The notes under the pieces were generated by a model. The model saw only the letters and a program-made list of their open reading frames with translations. It had not been told where the DNA came from and made no database searches. Made by a program: the position numbers and the translations under genes. From Planktothrix agardhii NIES-204 (GTDB taxonomy: Bacteria > Cyanobacteriota > Cyanobacteriia > Cyanobacteriales > Microcoleaceae): a stretch of DNA of 64,000 nucleotides. Where the stretch lies: positions 1,152,001 to 1,216,000 of the forward strand of contig AP017991.1 in NCBI GenBank assembly GCA_003609755.1, read 5' to 3'. Of this stretch, positions 51,616 to 60,546 are shown one piece after another (positions within the stretch are counted from its first letter, which is position 1; the number at the start of each line of letters is the position of its first letter).

Positions 51616-54600
51616 ATGCAACACAATAAACTCCCCAACGATCCCCTGTGGTTTAAAGATGCCATTATTTATGAAGTTCCAGTTCGCGCCTTTGCTGATA
51701 GTAATGGGGATGGCATTGGAGACTTTATTGGGTTAACGGAAAAATTAGATTATTTACAGGATTTAGGAGTAACGGCTCTCTGGATTCTTCCCTTTTTTCC
51801 CTCCCCCTTGCGAGATGATGGTTATGATATTGCTGACTATATTAATGTTAATGGAATTTACGGGAATTTAGAGGATTTTAAAGCCTTTTTAAATGCCGCC
51901 CACGACCGCGGAATTCGGGTGATTGTCGAATTAGTAATTAATCATACTTCCGATCAACATCCTTGGTTTCAACGGGCAAGATTAGCCCCCAAAGGTAGTA
52001 AAGAACGGGATTTCTATGTCTGGAGTGAAACCCCAGAAAAATATCCAGAAGTCAGAATTATTTTCCAAGATTTTGAAACCTCAAATTGGGCTTGGGATAG
52101 TGTGGCAAAATCCTATTATTGGCATCGGTTTTATTCCCATCAACCGGACTTGAATTATGAGAACCCAGAAGTCATTACTGCAATTTTAGAAGTCTTAGAT
52201 TTCTGGATGGAAATGGGAGTCGATGGAATGCGACTGGATGCCATTCCCTATATTTTTGAACGGGAGGGAACCAGCTGTGAAAACTTACCCGAAACCCATA
52301 AACTATTAAAACAATTACGCAGTTATTTAGATACTAACTATGCTAACCGAATTTTCCTTGCCGAAGCCAACCAATGGCCGGAGGATGCGGCGGCTTATTA
52401 TGGCGATGGGAATGAATGTCACTTGAATTTTCACTTCCCCTTAATGCCTCGATTATTTATGGCTTTACGGATGGAAGATAGCTTTCCAATTATTGATATT
52501 TTAAACCAAACTCCCGCAATTCCTGATAATTGTCAATGGGCATTATTTTTAAGGAATCATGATGAATTAACCTTAGAAATGGTAACAGATGAAGATCGGG
52601 ATTATATGTATAAAGTTTATGCTCAAGATCCCCAAGCTAGAATTAATTTAGGCATTCGTCGTCGCCTTGCGCCTCTATTGGGAAATGATCGCCGTCAGAT
52701 TGAATTAATGAATAGTTTATTACTCTCCTTACCCGGAACTCCCGTACTCTATTATGGGGATGAAATTGGCATGGGAGATAATATTTATATTGGCGATCGC
52801 AACGGCGTCAGAACCCCGATGCAATGGACTCCAGATCGCAATGCTGGGTTTAGTCGAGCGAATCCGCAAAAACTCTATTTACCCTTAATTTTTGATTCTG
52901 AATATGATTATAAAGCCGTTAACGTAGAATCCCAAAGTAGTAATCCTAATTCCTTTTTATCTTGGATGAAACGGATTATTGCCATGCGAAAACGGTTTCA
53001 AGCCTTTGGACGGGGAACCTTTGAAATCTTACATTCAGAAAACCGTAAAGTTCTGGTTTTCACCCGCACCTATCAGGGAGAACATCTGTTAATTGTAGCT
53101 AATTTATCTCGATTTGTACAATCGGTGAATTTAGATTTATCTGCCTTTAAAGGCATGGTTCCCGTGGAAATTTTTGGCCGGACAGAATTTCCTAAAATTA
53201 GTGATTCTTCCTATTTTATTAGTTTATCTCCCCATGGGTTTTACTGGTTTATGCTCCAGTTTGATCCGAAAGTGGCTTTATTGCCTCGACCTCAAGCCCA
53301 ATTAACCAATTTTATTGTTCAAAATAATTGGCAAGAAATCCTTACCCAACCCAACTTAAAAACCCGTTTAGAATCTATTTTACCCGCCTATATCTATCGC
53401 TGTCGTTGGTTTCTTTCTAAATCTCGTATTCTCCAATCTGTAAAGATTACAGAATTCATTCCTATTCCCTATCAAGATAGTCAAGCGGTGATTATTTTAT
53501 TGCAAGTGGAATATACAGAAGGATTCCCAGAAACCTATCTAATTCCTTTAGCTTATGCGGAGGAGAAATTAGCAGAAACCCTGAAAATAGAAACACCACA
53601 ATTGATTTTAGCAACGGTACAACAGAATACAGAAACCGGAATTTTATTAGAAGTGGGGCAGAATCTTGACTTTTTAAGTTTACCCTTAAAAATGATTATT
53701 AATTCTGATCGTTATGCGGGTCGATTTGGTAATTTAATTGCCACCACAACCGATGCCATAAAACAACAGAATTTAGAGCAAAAATTAGACCCCCATTTAT
53801 TAAAAGAGGAGTATGATAATTCCTTTGTAGTTTATGGCGATCGCTTCCTGTTTAAACTATTCCGTCGAGTAGAAGAAGGCATCCATCCCGAGTTAGAAGT
53901 TCGTAAATTTTTAGAACAAAAACAACAGTTAGGATATACAACGCCATTACTGGGTGGATTAGAATATCGTCGTCACCGAGGAGAATCCCTCACATTAGGG
54001 TTTCTTCAGGGGTATATTCCCGATGCGATTCATGCTTGGAATTATACCTTAGATAGTTTACGAGATTACTTTGATCGGGTAGTCTTACAACCGAGTCAAG
54101 ATTTAGAAATTTTGTCTTCACCCCGTTCTTTCTTTGACCTCTATCAACAACCGATTCCCGAAGAAGTTTTACTCTTGATTGGTTCCTATTTAACCAGTGC
54201 AGAACTTCTGGGAAAACGCACCGCAGAATTTCATATTGTTCTAGCGAGTAATCCCCGTAATTCTGACTTTGCCCCGGAACCATTTTCTACCTTTTATCAA
54301 CGTTCAATTTATCAATATTCTCGTAATTTAACCGGACAAGTTTTGCTAAAATTCAGGAAACAACTGGAAACTTTAACCCCGGAACTTCAACCCCTAGCCC
54401 AACATATTTTGAATAATCAAAACTATATTTTGGGTCGGTTTCAAAGCCTATTAAATTTGAAAATTACCGCCCTGAGAACCCGATGTCATGGTAACTATTC
54501 TTTGTACGATGTCTTGTATACAGGAAAGGATTTTATTATCATTGATTTTGAGGGAGAATCCTATCGGTCACTCAGTGAAAGACGGATGAAACGTTCCCCC

Positions 54601-54936
54601 CTGCGAGACGTCGCGGGAATGTTACAGTCTTTTGATTTTGCTACTCGTTTCGCCCTGCGGGAAGAAGTAAAAAATGGTATGATTCGCCCAGAGAATTTAG
54701 CCCTGATGGAACAGTGGGGTCAATTATGGTCAAGTTGGGTGAGTGCTGCTTTCCTCAATAGTTATTTAGAAACAGCGTCCCAAGATCGTTTTTTACCCCA
54801 AGGAAAACAGGAACTTAATGTCTTATTAGATTGTTATTTGTTAGAAAGAACCATTCAGGAATTAGGCTACCATTTAGATTATCGCCCGGAATTATTAGAT
54901 ATTTCTCTCAAGCGATTAGTCTCTAGTCTTCACTAA
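51616..54936 (+). CDS. treS: Trehalose synthase-maltokinase fusion (TreS-Mak)
   Basis: 1106 residues. Residues 1-~555 are a GH13 trehalose synthase (maltose alpha-D-glucosyltransferase): Asp208 in GVDGMRLDAIPYIF (nucleophile), Glu250 in IFLAEANQWPED (acid/base) and Asp316 in FLRNHDELTLEM. Residues about 565-1100 are a maltokinase domain, which in the GlgE pathway makes maltose-1-phosphate; the TreS-Mak fusion is known. IIIDFEGES (974-982) is intact, but the catalytic loop, expected as HGDxHxxQ, reads HGNYSLYD (958-965), changing the catalytic Asp to Asn and His to Ser. The kinase activity is therefore doubtful. It is near treY/treZ on the opposite strand. Confidence 0.92.
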   Translation: MQHNKLPNDPLWFKDAIIYEVPVRAFADSNGDGIGDFIGLTEKLDYLQDLGVTALWILPFFPSPLRDDGYDIADYINVNGIYGNLEDFKAFLNAAHDRGIRVIVELVINHTSDQHPWFQRARLAPKGSKERDFYVWSETPEKYPEVRIIFQDFETSNWAWDSVAKSYYWHRFYSHQPDLNYENPEVITAILEVLDFWMEMGVDGMRLDAIPYIFEREGTSCENLPETHKLLKQLRSYLDTNYANRIFLAEANQWPEDAAAYYGDGNECHLNFHFPLMPRLFMALRMEDSFPIIDILNQTPAIPDNCQWALFLRNHDELTLEMVTDEDRDYMYKVYAQDPQARINLGIRRRLAPLLGNDRRQIELMNSLLLSLPGTPVLYYGDEIGMGDNIYIGDRNGVRTPMQWTPDRNAGFSRANPQKLYLPLIFDSEYDYKAVNVESQSSNPNSFLSWMKRIIAMRKRFQAFGRGTFEILHSENRKVLVFTRTYQGEHLLIVANLSRFVQSVNLDLSAFKGMVPVEIFGRTEFPKISDSSYFISLSPHGFYWFMLQFDPKVALLPRPQAQLTNFIVQNNWQEILTQPNLKTRLESILPAYIYRCRWFLSKSRILQSVKITEFIPIPYQDSQAVIILLQVEYTEGFPETYLIPLAYAEEKLAETLKIETPQLILATVQQNTETGILLEVGQNLDFLSLPLKMIINSDRYAGRFGNLIATTTDAIKQQNLEQKLDPHLLKEEYDNSFVVYGDRFLFKLFRRVEEGIHPELEVRKFLEQKQQLGYTTPLLGGLEYRRHRGESLTLGFLQGYIPDAIHAWNYTLDSLRDYFDRVVLQPSQDLEILSSPRSFFDLYQQPIPEEVLLLIGSYLTSAELLGKRTAEFHIVLASNPRNSDFAPEPFSTFYQRSIYQYSRNLTGQVLLKFRKQLETLTPELQPLAQHILNNQNYILGRFQSLLNLKITALRTRCHGNYSLYDVLYTGKDFIIIDFEGESYRSLSERRMKRSPLRDVAGMLQSFDFATRFALREEVKNGMIRPENLALMEQWGQLWSSWVSAAFLNSYLETASQDRFLPQGKQELNVLLDCYLLERTIQELGYHLDYRPELLDISLKRLVSSLH

Positions 54937-54942
54937 CATATT

Positions 54943-54980
54943 TAGGACTTACGCAGGGCCTAAGAAACCGGGTTTCTACT
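54943..54980. repeat. GGACTTACGCAGGG / AAACCGGGTTTCT repeat, copy 1
   Basis: TTAGGACTTACGCAGGGCC then AAGAAACCGGGTTTCTAC, a palindrome-bearing intergenic repeat. A second copy is at 55340-55376 and the GAAACCCGGTTTC part also lies after tRNA-Ser at 45503. Confidence 0.6.
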
Positions 54981-55033
54981 TAGAAACTGTTGGTGAAAAC
55001 TAGATATGGTTTAATCACTTAGGAGATAAAACA

Positions 55034-55243
55034 ATGGAACCGGAATACGATCTGTCAAAAATGAAAAAAAGACCTAATCCTTTTGCCAAACAGTTAAAAA
55101 AACAGGTCACTATTTCTCTCGGAATTGATGTGATTGAATATTTTGAAACAATGGCTCAGGAAAAAGGTATATCTTCCCAGGAACTAATTAATCTTTATTT
55201 GCAAGATTGTGTTGTTTCTAAGCGGCAATTATCTCTAAATTAG
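55034..55243 (+). CDS. BrnA/CopG-like antitoxin candidate, 69 aa
   Basis: MEPEYDLSKMKKRPNPFAKQ then LKKQVTISLGIDVIEYFETM and EKGISSQELINLYLQDCV. The pattern is a ribbon-helix-helix DNA-binding fold (basic strand KKQVTISL, two helices), as in BrnA antitoxins. The upstream TTAGGAGATAAAAC is a good ribosome site. A toxin gene (BrnT-type) would be expected next to it, but none is seen; it may be an orphan antitoxin. The downstream 55243-55338 stretch carries a start-less open frame and may be a remnant. Confidence 0.7.
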   Translation: MEPEYDLSKMKKRPNPFAKQLKKQVTISLGIDVIEYFETMAQEKGISSQELINLYLQDCVVSKRQLSLN

Positions 55244-55339
55244 CGACAGGGTGCGACTGGTTAAAGGATTATTTTGTTACTCGTCCAGAGGAAAAACAAA
55301 AGTTAAAAGTGTGTCAAGATCATCCCAAGTCTAAATAAA

Positions 55340-55376
55340 TTAGGACTCACGCAGGGTTAAAGAAACCGGGTTTCTG
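55340..55376. repeat. GGACTTACGCAGGG / AAACCGGGTTTCT repeat, copy 2
   Basis: TTAGGACTCACGCAGGGTTA then AAGAAACCGGGTTTCTGA, second copy of the repeat at 54943. It forms the 3' end of a short minus-strand frame at 55347-55475. Confidence 0.6.
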
Positions 55377-55475
55377 ATGAGTGACTATTGGGGAAAACAG
55401 GGGAATTTTAAGCTGATTCCAATCCACCGTAAAGGCTAAAATAATTGCGGTTGCGGTTGCTAATCCTAGAATCAC
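55347..55475 (-). pseudogene. Possible remnant of a small membrane protein
   Basis: A GTG-started 42-codon frame reads VILGLATATAIILAFTVDWN and then runs into the GGACTCACGCAGGG repeat, where it stops. The hydrophobic first half looks like a transmembrane helix and the last ten codons are repeat-derived, consistent with truncation by the repeat. Low confidence; could be chance. Confidence 0.25.
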
Positions 55476-55498
55476 TGAGGTTTCTGTTCCCTGTTCCC

Positions 55499-58303
55499 TT
55501 AATTATCTGTACATGAAGTTGCCAATAAAGCCACTGGAAATACTGTTAAAATATCTCCTATTTTCAAGAAATGATTGCCTTTAATCCCTTGGTTTGTAAT
55601 CATTTCTTTCCAATTAGTTGTCCAATCTTCCGGTAATTTAATCGCTGTATCCTGCCAAATATTGTTCCCTAAAGGAAACTGTTTTGGTTCAACTAAACTT
55701 GTTAAAAATCGGGGAACAACGGTAATTGTAATTGTCTGACCATAGGTGCGACCAAATGCCAAAATATGTTCCCCATAGTCTCCCGTTACCTCTAAGGGAA
55801 TGTAAGTTCCCTGTTGATAAACTTCCAGATATTGTTTACGAATGGCTAACCCTTGAGTAATTAAAAATAATTTAATCCGTCCATCTTTAGGGGTCTGTTT
55901 TAAATCCTCAATTAAAGACAAAATATCCTTCTGAGAACGGCTTTTAATTTCCTGAATAAACTCGATCCGTTTTTGATAATCAACGGGACGACGATTATCC
56001 GGGTCAACTAAACTAAAATCCCAGAGTTCTGTTCCTTGGTAAAAATCCGGTAAACCCGGGCTAGTAATTTTAATTAAAGTTTGGGATAGGGAATTAAATA
56101 TCCCATAAAAGGCTATTTTTTGTTTGAATTTTCTGAACTCTTGTAAAAACTTATTGTTCTCAGAAGGGTTCAAAATTTTATCAATAAAAGCTAGATAACC
56201 TTCCTCATAAACCGAGTCAGGACGTAACCAAGCCGTATGAAATTTCGCTTCTCGGACAGCTTTAATCGCAAACTTTTTGACCCGTTCTACAAATTCGGGA
56301 TATTCGATTTCATCAAAGGGATAGGAACCGATTAAATTTTGATACAAGAAATATTCATCATTCCCATCAGGAATAATTCGTCCATTGGTTTCTGTTTTCT
56401 GATCACGATTTAATGCCATCCAAGTTCTAACTTGGGCTTCCCATTCATCAGGAATTTCAGAAATAACGTTTAACCTGGCGCGTAAATCTTCGCTGCGTTT
56501 AGTATCATGGGTTGAGGTGGTATTCATTGTGTGAGGCAAACTTTTTGCCCGTTTTTTATTAAATTGATGCAGGGTATCGGGACTAATCCAAAAATTATTT
56601 GGTGCGCCCCCGACTTCATTTAAAGAAACAAAACGGTTATAAACATAAAATAGGGTATCTTCCACTCCTTTTGCAGTTAATGGCCCGGAAAATTGTTGAA
56701 ATTTCATCACAAAATGTAGCCATATTTTTTTGTTTTCCTCACTTAAATAGGGGTCATATTCTAGTAATAAAAACTTTTCAATTAAATTGAGTTCGTTAAT
56801 CAGTTCAGGATGTTTTCCTTTAGCTTCTTGAACCGCAAACTGAACATAATATAGATCTGCTTCGCTGACTTGTCCTTCATTAATATAGGTTCGATAGACG
56901 GGAAAGCGGACTAATACTTCTAAAATTGCGGTTTGTAAGCCATGTAAAGTTAAGTCTCGTCCATAACGATATTGACCAGCAATGCGTTTGAGTAATCCAG
57001 CTAAATTATCAGCATCTCCGGCTAAGTTGCGATCGGCAATTAAGCGTTTTTTAGCAATTAATAATTGTTTAAAGGAGGCAGTTAACCCCGTGGCATCTCG
57101 ATAAATTTGGCTAAAGCGATCTTCATTTTTGCCTTGACAAAACAAACTATTAACATAAATTAAAAATTCATAACCGGAAGTTCCTTCAATCGGCCAATCG
57201 CTGGGTAATTCTTCCTCAATCTCTAAAATTTTCTCGACGGTTAGATAAACATTTCCGACTTTTTCTCGGATGGATTGTAAATATTGTAGCGGGTTATAAA
57301 GTCCATCAATATGATCAATTCTGAGTCCTGTAAATTTCCCTGACCTGACTAATTTAAAAATTAGATCATGGGTTTTATTAAAAACTTTTTCATCTTCTAC
57401 TTTGACACTAATTAATTCGTTGACTGTAAAAAAGCGTCGATAGTTTAATTCTTCCGCACCCACTTTCCAATAGGATAATCGGAAAATTTGTTGAGAAAGT
57501 AGTTGATCTAAGTCGTTTAAACTTTCTGGATCGTCTGTTTTTCCATTCAAATATTCAATATTTTCATCAACAAATTTATTAATATCGGTATTTTCTTGAT
57601 ACAGTTCCCAAAGTAATCCTTTAGCAAATAACGCTTGTGATCGCCGATCTTGAATAGATTTTTCATTGGGAATATTTTTCAGAACATACAATACTCCTAA
57701 CAGTTTAATTACATTCGGGTGTCTTCTTCCTAACCTTCCTTCTAATTCTTTGAGGCGATGACTGACTAAATAAGTGTAGGATTCAATTTTTAAAGGGAAT
57801 TTTAGGCTATAATAATTTACATATAATACCTCGTCTTCGTAAGAAATAGTTAATTGTCCATTTTCTAAACAATTGCCATAAAAATCCCCTAATAAGGGGG
57901 CTAAAACCCGACCTCTAAGGTCATCATGGGGATGTTCCCAATCAATATCAAAAAAATCTAAATAATCCGAATCAGCACCATATTCAAAGATATCCGTTAA
58001 ATATTTATTTTGGCTATCATAGGCCATGTGATTAGGGACAATATCCTGTAACCATCCCATTCCCTGATTTTTGATTTTTTCCATTAATTGATCAAAGTCT
58101 TCCTGTTTTCCCAGTTCTGGGTTTAATTGATTTTGATCAACAATATCATAGCCATGAGTGCTTCCAATTCTAGCTTTGAAAATGGGAGACGCATACAGGT
58201 CAGAAATTCCTAATTCATACAAGTAATCAATAATCTCGTTAGCATGATTAAAAGGAAAATCTCTATTAAACTGAATTCGATAGGTAGCTACAGGAATCCT
58301 CAT
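55499..58303 (-). CDS. treY: Malto-oligosyltrehalose synthase
   Basis: 934 residues starting MRIPVATYRIQFNRDFPFNH (ATG 58303). A GH13 enzyme that isomerises the reducing-end alpha-1,4 bond of maltooligosaccharides to alpha,alpha-1,1. Visible: SPIFKARIGSTHGYDIVDQN, DIVPNHMAYDSQNKYL, the catalytic segment FTGLRIDHIDGLYNPLQYLQ with Asp, VEKILEIEEELP with Glu, MNTTSTHDTKRSEDLRARLN, and the long family-specific insert. Full length for TreY (family 700-950). It is on the same strand as and just downstream of treZ (380 bases between), the usual TreYZ pair that makes trehalose from glycogen-derived glucans. Confidence 0.96.
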   Translation of the reverse strand: MRIPVATYRIQFNRDFPFNHANEIIDYLYELGISDLYASPIFKARIGSTHGYDIVDQNQLNPELGKQEDFDQLMEKIKNQGMGWLQDIVPNHMAYDSQNKYLTDIFEYGADSDYLDFFDIDWEHPHDDLRGRVLAPLLGDFYGNCLENGQLTISYEDEVLYVNYYSLKFPLKIESYTYLVSHRLKELEGRLGRRHPNVIKLLGVLYVLKNIPNEKSIQDRRSQALFAKGLLWELYQENTDINKFVDENIEYLNGKTDDPESLNDLDQLLSQQIFRLSYWKVGAEELNYRRFFTVNELISVKVEDEKVFNKTHDLIFKLVRSGKFTGLRIDHIDGLYNPLQYLQSIREKVGNVYLTVEKILEIEEELPSDWPIEGTSGYEFLIYVNSLFCQGKNEDRFSQIYRDATGLTASFKQLLIAKKRLIADRNLAGDADNLAGLLKRIAGQYRYGRDLTLHGLQTAILEVLVRFPVYRTYINEGQVSEADLYYVQFAVQEAKGKHPELINELNLIEKFLLLEYDPYLSEENKKIWLHFVMKFQQFSGPLTAKGVEDTLFYVYNRFVSLNEVGGAPNNFWISPDTLHQFNKKRAKSLPHTMNTTSTHDTKRSEDLRARLNVISEIPDEWEAQVRTWMALNRDQKTETNGRIIPDGNDEYFLYQNLIGSYPFDEIEYPEFVERVKKFAIKAVREAKFHTAWLRPDSVYEEGYLAFIDKILNPSENNKFLQEFRKFKQKIAFYGIFNSLSQTLIKITSPGLPDFYQGTELWDFSLVDPDNRRPVDYQKRIEFIQEIKSRSQKDILSLIEDLKQTPKDGRIKLFLITQGLAIRKQYLEVYQQGTYIPLEVTGDYGEHILAFGRTYGQTITITVVPRFLTSLVEPKQFPLGNNIWQDTAIKLPEDWTTNWKEMITNQGIKGNHFLKIGDILTVFPVALLATSCTDN

Positions 58304-58683
58304 AATAATTTTGAGATAAAGTTAAATTACAGATGATAATTTGATGTTAGCACTGATTTTTCATTCTGGTTATCTATCTAAAGATTGAAAATATTATTTT
58401 AGCTTGTAAATTTCAAATATGATTGGATTTTTTAACCCTTTGATTTTAACCTCTTAAACTTTTTTAGTTATCTGCAATATATTTGGGGTTTAGAAAATTT
58501 ATGGCAAGTACCAATACAAGCTATGATGCGAGGAATTAAGTAGGTAGTCATAAATAAAGTAACAAGTTTGTTGTTGGGCTTTAGCCCTCTAGGGAGGGCT
58601 AAAGCCCAAAAACGAAATCAATAATTATGACCACCTACTTAATAGACAGATATCTCGTTGGAATTCATTAAACCAAATAACAA
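58304..58683. other. treZ-treY intergenic region
   Basis: 380 bases without a gene. The region holds the foldback element at 58535-58643; the remainder is AT-rich with no other signal I can defend. Confidence 0.5.
58535..58643. mobile_element. Foldback MITE-like element
   Basis: Outer inverted repeats ATTAAGTAGGTAGTCATAA (58535-58553) and TTATGACCACCTACTTAAT (58625-58643) match with one difference. Inside, TTGGGCTTTAGCCCTC and GAGGGCTAAAGCCCAA (58574-58589, 58594-58609) form a perfect 16-bp stem with a four-base loop. There is no coding capacity. Confidence 0.75.
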
Positions 58684-60528
58684 TTAAGTTTCATACAGGA
58701 CAAAACTTTCTGGCACTAAGGTTAATTCTGAAGTATCTGTTAATATTTCAGGTAAATTTGATCCTGAACCTAGCCATTTTTTATCGTTAGAATCTAAACG
58801 TTTTTGCCAAGTTTTACCGATTAAATTAGGACTGTAGGAAACCGGATTTTTGCTAAAATTAAGCAGACATAAAACCTGATAATCTTCAAACCAACGCCGG
58901 AAGACTAATAATTTATCTTCCTCAATACAGTGAACTTCTTGATGGGTGCGATCGCGTAATTTAAACGCAGGAATATTCCGCCTCAATTGGATCAATATTT
59001 GATATAATTCCCATAATACTTGATGTTTTCCTTGCCGTTTTAATTGCCAATTTAATTTACATTGATTAAAAGTTTCTTGACTTTGAGGATCGGGGGCCTC
59101 ACCCGCCAGATGAAACGCCTCAAATTCCGCTTTTCTTCCCTTTCGCACCCCTTCAATTAAATCTTGATCTGAGTGACTAATAAAATATTGAAAAGGTGCA
59201 GGTTCCCCATATTCTTCCCCCATAAATAATAGGGGAATATAGGGCGATAATAATACCGTTACGGCCGCTAATTTTAAACCTTCATAGGAGACTAAAGCTG
59301 TTAATCTTTCCCCTAATAAACGATTCCCAATTTGGTCATGATTTTGACTAAAAACTAAGAATTGATGGGGGGGGCAATCGGCCACTGACTCCCCATGAAA
59401 CCGTTTACGATTTTGAGAATAATCCCAGGTATAAACAAAGCTTTCTCTATAGGATTTGGCTAACTGTTCACAGCTACCATAATCTTGATAATACCCGATA
59501 TTTTCACCCGTTAATACCGTATGAATAGCATGGTGAAAATCATCACACCACTGCCCATCTAAACCATAACCTCCTACGGCTTTTGAACGGATTAATTTAC
59601 CATCGTTTAAATCCGTTTCAGCCATCAAATAAAACTTCCTTCCTTGCTGTTGAGAAAGTTGATTGACTTGATCTGCTAATTCCTGTAAAATATGTTTAGC
59701 ACCGAGATCAAAAATATTATCCGCCGCATCCAATCTTAACGCATCAATATGGAAATCCCGTAACCAATAGAGGGCATTTTCAATTACAAAATTCCTCACA
59801 CCCTGACAATAGGCTTGATCATAATTAATCGCTGAACCCCAAGGAGTTTGATACCTTTCAGTAAAATAGGGGCCGAATTGTGCGATATAATTTCCTTCTG
59901 GGCCAAAGTGATTATAAACCACATCTAAAATCACCGCCATGCCTTGTTGATGGCAAGCATTCACCAACTTTTTTAACCCTTCTACCCCGCCATAACAATT
60001 CTGAGGAGCATAGAGATAAGTACCATCATAACCCCAATTGCGATAGCCTTCGGCTGGGCGTAGCCCATCGCCCGGAAACTGACCAATAGGCATTAATTCA
60101 ATCGCATTAATTCCTAAGTCTAATAATTCTGAAATTCGGGGAATAATTGCGGTAAATGTTCCCTCTGGGGTAAAGGTTCCAACGTGTAGTTCATAAACAA
60201 TTAATTCATCTAAGGAAATACTTTTCCATTCCTGATCCTGCCAAATAAAGCTATTTTGATCAATCACTTCCGAGGCTTGATGAACTCCATCCGGTTGAGA
60301 ATAGGAAGCAGGATCGGGATAGGTAAATTGGTTATCTAATTGATAAAGATAACGGCTTCCTGGGGGGATATTTTCAACCGTTGCACGACCGTATCCCTGT
60401 TGATCAAATTCTAAATCAATTAACCGTTCTTCCGGGAATATAATCTTAACAGCAACGCTTTCACGCAAGGGCGACCAAACTTTAAATTCACAGCAATTGT
60501 TACCTAAATAATTTGCACCGATTTTCAT
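58684..60528 (-). CDS. treZ: Malto-oligosyltrehalose trehalohydrolase
   Basis: 614 residues. It hydrolyses the maltooligosyl-trehalose made by TreY to release trehalose. N-terminal E-set domain (about 1-90, MKIGANYLGNNCCEFKVWSP), then a GH13 barrel with VYELHVGTFTPEGTFTAIIP, DVVYNHFGPEGNYIAQFGPY, nucleophile IDALRLDAADNIFDLGAKHI, acid FYLMAETDLNDGKLI and VFSQNHDQIGNRLLGERLTA. All expected catalytic residues are present. ATG at 60528. The DMT transporter stop is 18 bases upstream, so the two may be co-transcribed. Confidence 0.96.
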   Translation of the reverse strand: MKIGANYLGNNCCEFKVWSPLRESVAVKIIFPEERLIDLEFDQQGYGRATVENIPPGSRYLYQLDNQFTYPDPASYSQPDGVHQASEVIDQNSFIWQDQEWKSISLDELIVYELHVGTFTPEGTFTAIIPRISELLDLGINAIELMPIGQFPGDGLRPAEGYRNWGYDGTYLYAPQNCYGGVEGLKKLVNACHQQGMAVILDVVYNHFGPEGNYIAQFGPYFTERYQTPWGSAINYDQAYCQGVRNFVIENALYWLRDFHIDALRLDAADNIFDLGAKHILQELADQVNQLSQQQGRKFYLMAETDLNDGKLIRSKAVGGYGLDGQWCDDFHHAIHTVLTGENIGYYQDYGSCEQLAKSYRESFVYTWDYSQNRKRFHGESVADCPPHQFLVFSQNHDQIGNRLLGERLTALVSYEGLKLAAVTVLLSPYIPLLFMGEEYGEPAPFQYFISHSDQDLIEGVRKGRKAEFEAFHLAGEAPDPQSQETFNQCKLNWQLKRQGKHQVLWELYQILIQLRRNIPAFKLRDRTHQEVHCIEEDKLLVFRRWFEDYQVLCLLNFSKNPVSYSPNLIGKTWQKRLDSNDKKWLGSGSNLPEILTDTSELTLVPESFVLYET

Positions 60529-60546
60529 AAGAAATTTTGGGGTAAA

